Shown piece after piece: positions 63,032-64,000 of a stretch of 64,000 bases of DNA. Below the pieces are notes generated by a model. It ran no database searches, had not been told where the DNA came from, and saw only the letters and a program-made list of their open reading frames with translations. The DNA is from Streptomyces sp. TLI_053 (lineage in GTDB: Bacteria; Actinomycetota; Actinomycetes; Streptomycetales; Streptomycetaceae): positions 4,796,001 through 4,860,000 of the forward strand of contig NZ_LT629775.1 in assembly GCF_900105395.1 (NCBI RefSeq), written 5' to 3'. The position numbers were made by a program, and so were the translations under genes. The number at the start of each line of letters is the position of its first letter. Positions within the stretch are counted from its first letter, which is position 1.

Positions 63032-64000
63032 GTGACTTTCAGCCAGACCCTTGCCTGTGCACCAGCCCGTCCCGACCTCACCGCACCCCCGATAGGAACG
63101 CTCAGCCCTCCCGTCCCCCACGCGGCGCTCGCCGAGGTCCTGCGCCGCTACCGGGTGGGCCGCCTGCTCACCGCCGAACCCGTCGCCGAAGGCCTGCTGA
63201 ACCGCGGCTACCGGGTCACCACCGAGGCCGGCGGCTACTTCCTGAAGTGCTACGTCGACGCCGCGACCGCCGGCCGCGAGGCGGTCGCCGGCCACCACCG
63301 GGCGATGGCCGCCCTCGCCGCCCTGGGCCTGCCCGTCGAGCCCCCGCTCGCCCTCGCCGAACGGACCGGCACCATCGCCCCGTTCGGCGGCCGGCTGTTC
63401 GCCCTCTTCCCCTGGGTGGACGGCGGGCACCGCCACGGAACCGAATTGTCCCTGCCGCAGTGCGCCGAACTGGGAGCGCTGCTCGGCCGGCTGCACGGCG
63501 CCCTCGACGAGGTCTGCGCGCCCGTCGCGCAACCCTCCGGCTACCGCAGCGCCGATCCGCTCGACAGCTCCGCACTCGCCCACGACCTGCGCGAACGGGC
63601 CCGCGAGCACCACCCCCGCGACGAACTGGACGCGCTGGTCGAGCGCCGGCTGGGCGAACGGCTGGAGCTGCTCGCCGAGCACGCCCACCGGCGTCCCGCC
63701 CCGGGCGCGGCTCCGCCCACCGGCTGGACCCACGGCGACTTCCACGGGCTCAACCTGCTGCACCGGGACGGACGGATCGCGGCCGTCCTGGACTGGGACA
63801 AGCTGGGCCGGCAGCCGCGCGCCGAGGAGGCCGTGCGCGCGGCCACCCTGGTCCTCAACGACCGGGTCACCGGGGTGCTCGACCTCGTCCGGGTCCGGCA
63901 GTGGTCGCAGGCCTACCGGGCCACCGGGGCCGCCACCGCCGAGCACCTGGCCGCCGCGACCCACCGGGTCTGGTGGGAGCGGCTGAACGACTTCTGGATG
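63032..64000 (+). CDS. Aminoglycoside phosphotransferase-fold kinase, 3' end cut by window
   Basis: At least 323 residues, open to the window end. The protein-kinase-like fold shows the N-lobe (VGRLLTAEPVAEGLLNRGYRVTTEAGGYFLKCYV, with the ATP-site lysine in FLKCY), LFPWVDGG, the catalytic WTHGDFHGLNLL (D of HGDFH) and the metal-binding IAAVLDWDKLG. This is the APH/homoserine kinase-like group, not specific enough to infer antibiotic resistance. The GTG at 63032 follows TAACCT with a 6-base gap and no Shine-Dalgarno: leaderless. It is in the same direction as the LuxR regulator, 65 bp after it. Confidence 0.85.
   Translation, partial: MTFSQTLACAPARPDLTAPPIGTLSPPVPHAALAEVLRRYRVGRLLTAEPVAEGLLNRGYRVTTEAGGYFLKCYVDAATAGREAVAGHHRAMAALAALGLPVEPPLALAERTGTIAPFGGRLFALFPWVDGGHRHGTELSLPQCAELGALLGRLHGALDEVCAPVAQPSGYRSADPLDSSALAHDLRERAREHHPRDELDALVERRLGERLELLAEHAHRRPAPGAAPPTGWTHGDFHGLNLLHRDGRIAAVLDWDKLGRQPRAEEAVRAATLVLNDRVTGVLDLVRVRQWSQAYRATGAATAEHLAAATHRVWWERLNDFWM

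Noticed and set aside
63032..64000. Aminoglycoside resistance gene
   Set aside because: The fold is shared by many small-molecule kinases; nothing points to an antibiotic substrate.

Overview
The window is chromosomal DNA of a high-GC actinomycete, almost certainly Streptomycetaceae (Streptomyces or Kitasatospora). The evidence is very high GC with strong third-position bias, GTG and TTG starts, the four-gene dnaK-grpE-dnaJ-hspR order with HspR-type inverted repeats, a GTTTCACGTGAAAC parS site, an Lsr2 protein, mycothiol-type maleylpyruvate-isomerase-like proteins and many lineage-typical hypothetical families. No prophage, insertion sequence, CRISPR array or biosynthetic cluster is visible. 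Most of the content is core or near-core genome.

Layout. 1-6.6 kb: the 3' part of dcd, an AlaX-like editing hydrolase, a Yip1-like membrane protein, an NDP-sugar pyrophosphorylase and a large membrane-anchored Fe-S oxidoreductase. 6.8-11.3 kb: the heat-shock operon dnaK-grpE-dnaJ-hspR with two upstream operators. 11.4-15.7 kb: an accessory-looking island with three paralogous C-terminal-HTH regulators, a tiny secreted peptide gene carrying two DTIWN motifs, and a nucleoside-2-deoxyribosyltransferase-like gene. 16.3-18.5 kb: a TDT-family exporter divergent from a LysR regulator. 18.5-28 kb: clpB under its own HspR site, a YbjN-type protein, an aminotransferase, a DUF2617 protein plus a membrane spermidine-synthase-like protein, a CoxG-like protein and pyrE. 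28.05 kb: a parS core at the centre of a 54-bp perfect palindrome. 28.1-32.8 kb: DedA, fructose-bisphosphate aldolase, DUF3151, a DUF3152 putative metallopeptidase and a maleylpyruvate-isomerase-like protein.

32.9-36.9 kb: the purine genes purS-purQ-purL and an Lsr2-family silencer. 37 kb: two identical tRNA-Gly(GCC) genes. 37.3-41.2 kb: an ABC-2 exporter with a dedicated histidine kinase and response regulator. 41.2-47.5 kb: purC, a dimethylformamidase-beta-like protein, a degenerate M48-like membrane protein and purD. 48-53.8 kb: a SLATT-domain protein, a conserved unknown, a GntR regulator, a nitrilase-family hydrolase, a second maleylpyruvate-isomerase-like protein and a BRO-N protein. 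53.9-58.3 kb: an MFS transporter, an M64-like peptidase, an LAQTG sortase substrate and a possible 21-residue ORF. 58.4-64 kb: the E2, E1beta and E1alpha genes of a branched-chain 2-oxoacid (or pyruvate) dehydrogenase, a divergent LuxR response regulator and a partial phosphotransferase that runs off the end.

The genes work together as protein quality control (HspR controlling the dnaK operon and clpB), de novo purine and pyrimidine synthesis (purSQL, purC, purD, pyrE, dcd), central carbon metabolism (fba, 2-oxoacid dehydrogenase), and several local sensing units. The least explained parts are the regulator/peptide island at 11.4-15.7 kb, the parS-in-palindrome, and the unusually large number of apparently leaderless genes.
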